From contig CABUDZ010000098.1 in NCBI GenBank assembly GCA_902490445.1, positions 1 to 7,140 on the forward strand: 7,140 nt of DNA, read 5' to 3'. Positions 5,353 to 7,140 of the stretch are shown one piece after another. The notes below the pieces were generated by a model, which did no database searches, had not been told where the DNA came from, and saw only the letters and a list, made by a program, of their open reading frames with translations. Made by a program: the position numbers and the translations under genes. Positions within the stretch are counted from its first letter, which is position 1. Each line of letters begins with the position of its first letter. Source of the DNA: an uncultured Collinsella sp. GTDB taxonomy: Bacteria > Actinomycetota > Coriobacteriia > Coriobacteriales > Coriobacteriaceae.

Positions 5353-7032
5353 GAAAACGAGCGCAAGCGTCTTGGTCTTGCCGAGAGTGCGCAGAGCGAA
5401 ATTACGGGTGTTGCCGATGAGCTCGCCGGTCGTCATCTGCAGTTCCGTCCCATGGGCGCGGCGGATGCCGAGGGCGCGAGCGCGCTGGAGGCTGCCTGCT
5501 TTGAAGGTGCCGGACACGAGGCATGGACGCCGGGCATGTTCCTGTCCGAACTGGGCGAGGACGTCGCTGCGCCGCGTAGTTGGTGGGTGGCACACGACGA
5601 CGGCAAGCTGCTGGGCCTTGCCGGCGGTATGGTCGTGGACGGTGATGTGCAGATTCTGGATGTCGCCGTCGACCCGGCACATCGCCGTGAGGGCATTGCC
5701 CGCAAGCTGCTGTCGCACGTGAGCTATGATGCCCAGATGCTCGGCTGCACCACGGCTTCGCTCGAGGTCGAGGACGGCAACGAGGGAGCGATCGCGCTTT
5801 ATAACGCTCTGGGCTTTACCGAGGCTGGCCGTCGCCGCGGCTACTATGGTGCCGGCAAGGACGCCATCGTCATGACGGCTCCGCTGCCCCTGGTGCTTCC
5901 GGTCGACAATGCTTCGCCCGAGCCGACGGCGGCAGAGCAGCGCGTATGGCCGCTGCCTGCGCCTTGGCGCTCTGCCGAGGAACGTGTCGAGATTGAGCGT
6001 CGCCGCCTCGTACTCGCTATCGAGAGCTCCTGCGACGAGACGGCGGTGGCGATTATCGATGCGGATGGCAATATGCTGGCCAACCAGGTGTCGACGCAGA
6101 TTGATTTTCATGCACGCTTTGGCGGCGTGGTGCCCGAGATCGCCTCGCGCAAGCACGTCGAGGTGATTGTGAGTGTCGTGGATGCGGCACTCGAGGACGC
6201 CGCAGCGTCGCTGGGCCTTACGGGCGGAGCCATTACACCAAGTGAGCTTGCCGCCGTGGGCGTGACACAGGGTCCGGGCCTGGTTGGCGCCCTGGTGGTG
6301 GGCGTCGCCTTTGCCAAGGGCTTTGCGTATGCTGCCGGCAAGCCGCTCGTGTGCGTCAATCATCTGGAGGGCCACCTGTTTGCCAACCTGTTGGCGCAGC
6401 CCGATCTCAGGCCGCCGTTTATCTTCACGCTCGTCTCGGGCGGTCATACCATGCTCGTGCACGTGAAGGCATGGGGCGACTACGAGGTACTTGGTGAGAC
6501 ACTCGACGATGCTGTGGGCGAGGCCTTCGACAAGGTAGCCAAGGCGTTGGGTCTGGGCTATCCCGGTGGCCCCATCATCTCCAAGCTGGCCGAGACGGGC
6601 AACCCCCGCGCGATCGATTTTCCTCGCGCGCTTAACAGCAGGGGAGACTATCGTTTCTCGCTTTCGGGTCTTAAAACGGCCGTGACGCTCTACATCGAGC
6701 AGGAGACCAAGGCCGGGCGCACGATTCACCTGCCCGATCTGGCGGCTTCGTTTGAGGCAGCCGTCTTTGACGTTCAGTACAAGAAGGCCAAAAACGCCCT
6801 GCATGCCACCGGATGCAAGGAATACTGCATCGGCGGCGGCGTCTCGGCTAATCCGCATCTGCGCGAGATGATGATCAAGAAGCTTGGGCGTCAGGGGATC
6901 CGCGTAACGGTGCCACCGCTTTCGGCGTGCACCGACAACGCCGCCATGATCGCAGAGGTTGCCCGCCGTAAATTCGACCGAGGCGAAATCTCGCCGTTCG
7001 ACGTCGATGCCGATCCGAACATGACGCTGTAG
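4648..7032 (+). CDS. tsaB-rimI-tsaD: TsaB-RimI-TsaD three-domain fusion protein (t6A synthesis and S18 acetylation)
   Basis: One 794-residue chain carries three proteins that are separate in E. coli. The TsaB domain (about 1-235) is the non-catalytic ASKHA partner. The RimI domain (about 263-412) is a GNAT acetyltransferase for the N-terminus of ribosomal protein S18. The TsaD domain (about 452-794) is the ASKHA catalytic subunit that moves threonylcarbamoyl from TC-AMP to tRNA A37. The frame is open throughout. No ribosome-binding site with a start codon is visible at either domain junction, so this is a real fusion and not adjacent genes. Linkers are about 27 residues (charged) and about 40 residues (Pro/Glu/Ala-rich). 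The gene overlaps tsaE by 14 nt and is last before the terminator at 7103. It should work with TsaE and a TsaC/Sua5 encoded elsewhere. I recall similar fusions in Coriobacteriia but could not check. Confidence 0.95.
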   Translation: MSLHNDNALVVALDTSTDMLACAASWIDGQTGETKLVSGDHMCRRHANVELVNTVDGVLAQAGLDRSDVGCYVVGRGPGSFTGVRIGISTAKGLARGANVPLLGVSTLDACAWTAWKAGVRGKLGILADAMRGEVYPALYMLVDEGPERQFEREHVVKAAVALDEWRQAADWGQVQLTGDGLVRYGKLLGEDEAARCVERDLWWPSGEGLLLAHAAGDGDPARVLPIYTRLSDAEENERKRLGLAESAQSEITGVADELAGRHLQFRPMGAADAEGASALEAACFEGAGHEAWTPGMFLSELGEDVAAPRSWWVAHDDGKLLGLAGGMVVDGDVQILDVAVDPAHRREGIARKLLSHVSYDAQMLGCTTASLEVEDGNEGAIALYNALGFTEAGRRRGYYGAGKDAIVMTAPLPLVLPVDNASPEPTAAEQRVWPLPAPWRSAEERVEIERRRLVLAIESSCDETAVAIIDADGNMLANQVSTQIDFHARFGGVVPEIASRKHVEVIVSVVDAALEDAAASLGLTGGAITPSELAAVGVTQGPGLVGALVVGVAFAKGFAYAAGKPLVCVNHLEGHLFANLLAQPDLRPPFIFTLVSGGHTMLVHVKAWGDYEVLGETLDDAVGEAFDKVAKALGLGYPGGPIISKLAETGNPRAIDFPRALNSRGDYRFSLSGLKTAVTLYIEQETKAGRTIHLPDLAASFEAAVFDVQYKKAKNALHATGCKEYCIGGGVSANPHLREMMIKKLGRQGIRVTVPPLSACTDNAAMIAEVARRKFDRGEISPFDVDADPNMTL
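5434..5883 (+). other. rimI: RimI (GNAT acetyltransferase) domain of the fusion protein
   Basis: Residues 263-412 form a GNAT fold. The beta4 strand is ILDVAVDP (336-343) and the acetyl-CoA pyrophosphate loop is R346-x-x-G349-x-A351. The RimI signature LEV...N..A..LY..LGF (372-390) is present, with E373 at the expected catalytic glutamate and a Tyr pair at 399-400. The usual LEVR reads LEVE (E375 for Arg), which is a deviation from the consensus. S18 as substrate is inferred from the family. Confidence 0.87.
6001..7032 (+). other. tsaD: TsaD (threonylcarbamoyl transferase) domain of the fusion protein
   Basis: Residues 452-794 match full-length TsaD. The motifs in order are IESSCDETA (458-466), GGVVPEIASRKHVE (492-505), NHLEGH (571-576), with metal ligands H572 and H576, SGGHT (597-601), GGGVSANPHLR (729-739) and CTDNAAMIA (761-769), with D763 as the third metal ligand. 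All expected catalytic and metal-binding residues are present, so this domain should be active. Confidence 0.95.
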
Positions 7033-7102
7033 TCATACGGGTGCGGTCCCCGACCGGAGGGGCCGGATATAAGGTTTCCTGCTCTACAGTCCTGCGCAAG
7101 AC
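7033..7102 (+). other. 3' untranslated spacer with a possible hairpin
   Basis: This is a non-coding stretch between the fusion gene and its terminator. GGTCCC (7045-7050) can pair with GGGGCC (7059-7064), including one G-U pair, around an 8-nt loop. TCCTGC occurs twice (7077-7082 and 7090-7095). No start codon with a ribosome-binding site or tRNA-like fold was seen. Its function, if any, is unknown. Confidence 0.4.
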
Positions 7103-7128
7103 GAAGGCCACATTAAGTGGCCTTCTTT
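7103..7128 (+). terminator. Rho-independent terminator ending the operon
   Basis: A perfect 9-bp stem (7103-7111 with 7117-7125) with a 5-nt ATTAA loop is followed by TTT. The U tract is short, so termination may be incomplete, or the hairpin may also serve a convergent gene beyond the window. It lies 70 nt after the fusion gene stop. Confidence 0.75.
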
Positions 7129-7140
7129 GCGTGCGGAACT

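Noticed and set aside
5884..6000. Independent start for a separate TsaD in the second linker.
   Set aside because: The only start-type codon noticed in the linker is GTG at 5893, without a Shine-Dalgarno-like sequence, and there is no stop codon between the RimI and TsaD parts.
4546..6858. A 770-codon open frame on the minus strand, antisense to most of the fusion gene.
   Set aside because: Its codons line up exactly with those of the + strand gene, so its stops would correspond to TTA, CTA and TCA codons, which the fusion gene avoids. The translation is rich in His, Arg and Gln, has no recognisable domain, and runs opposite a gene with intact family motifs. It is a codon-bias shadow.
6875..7111. 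Minus-strand open frame of 78 codons crossing the 3' spacer.
   Set aside because: Its start lies inside the terminator stem, it has no ribosome-binding site, and most of it is antisense to the TsaD end.

Overview
The window looks like a chromosomal housekeeping operon from a moderately high-GC actinobacterium, most likely a member of the Coriobacteriia such as Collinsella. This assignment comes from gene order and protein character, not from a database match. The order acpS - NAD(P)HX repair - alr - tsaE - tsaB - rimI - tsaD is a familiar actinobacterial arrangement (Streptomyces has a similar run). Two features point, from memory, to the Coriobacteriia: a family 4 uracil-DNA glycosylase inserted in the run, and the fusion of TsaB, RimI and TsaD into one chain.

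Layout: positions 1-66 hold the unresolved 3' end of an upstream unit. A strong intrinsic terminator follows at 71-100. An AT-rich leader (101-208) carries two candidate sigma-70-type promoters. Six genes then run on the + strand with almost no gaps: acpS (209-748), bifunctional nnr (749-2365), alr (2368-3513), a family 4 uracil-DNA glycosylase (3522-4142), tsaE (4155-4661) and the tsaB-rimI-tsaD fusion (4648-7032). About 70 nt of possibly structured non-coding sequence follows, then an intrinsic terminator at 7103-7128. Every junction is tight: stop abutting start, a 2-nt gap, a ribosome-binding site overlapping the previous stop, a 12-nt gap, and a 14-nt overlap. One transcript read with translational coupling is the simplest interpretation. 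No mobile elements, CRISPR arrays, tRNA or rRNA genes were seen.

Functionally the operon combines essential maintenance activities. AcpS activates acyl carrier protein for lipid synthesis. Nnr repairs damaged NAD(P)H hydrates. Alr makes D-alanine for peptidoglycan. The glycosylase removes uracil from DNA. TsaE, TsaB and TsaD transfer the threonylcarbamoyl group to A37 of ANN-decoding tRNAs, and RimI acetylates the N-terminus of ribosomal protein S18. TsaC/Sua5, needed for the first step of the tRNA modification, is not in the window.

The most noteworthy item is the single 794-residue TsaB-RimI-TsaD polypeptide, in which the recognisable key residues of all three domains are intact. Secondary points are a roughly 50-residue C-terminal extension on AcpS that contains its own well-placed ribosome-binding site and GTG codon, unusual residues in the AcpS C-terminal core motif, and a rise in GC content and codon bias from the first gene to the last. 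I saw no wholly new system here.
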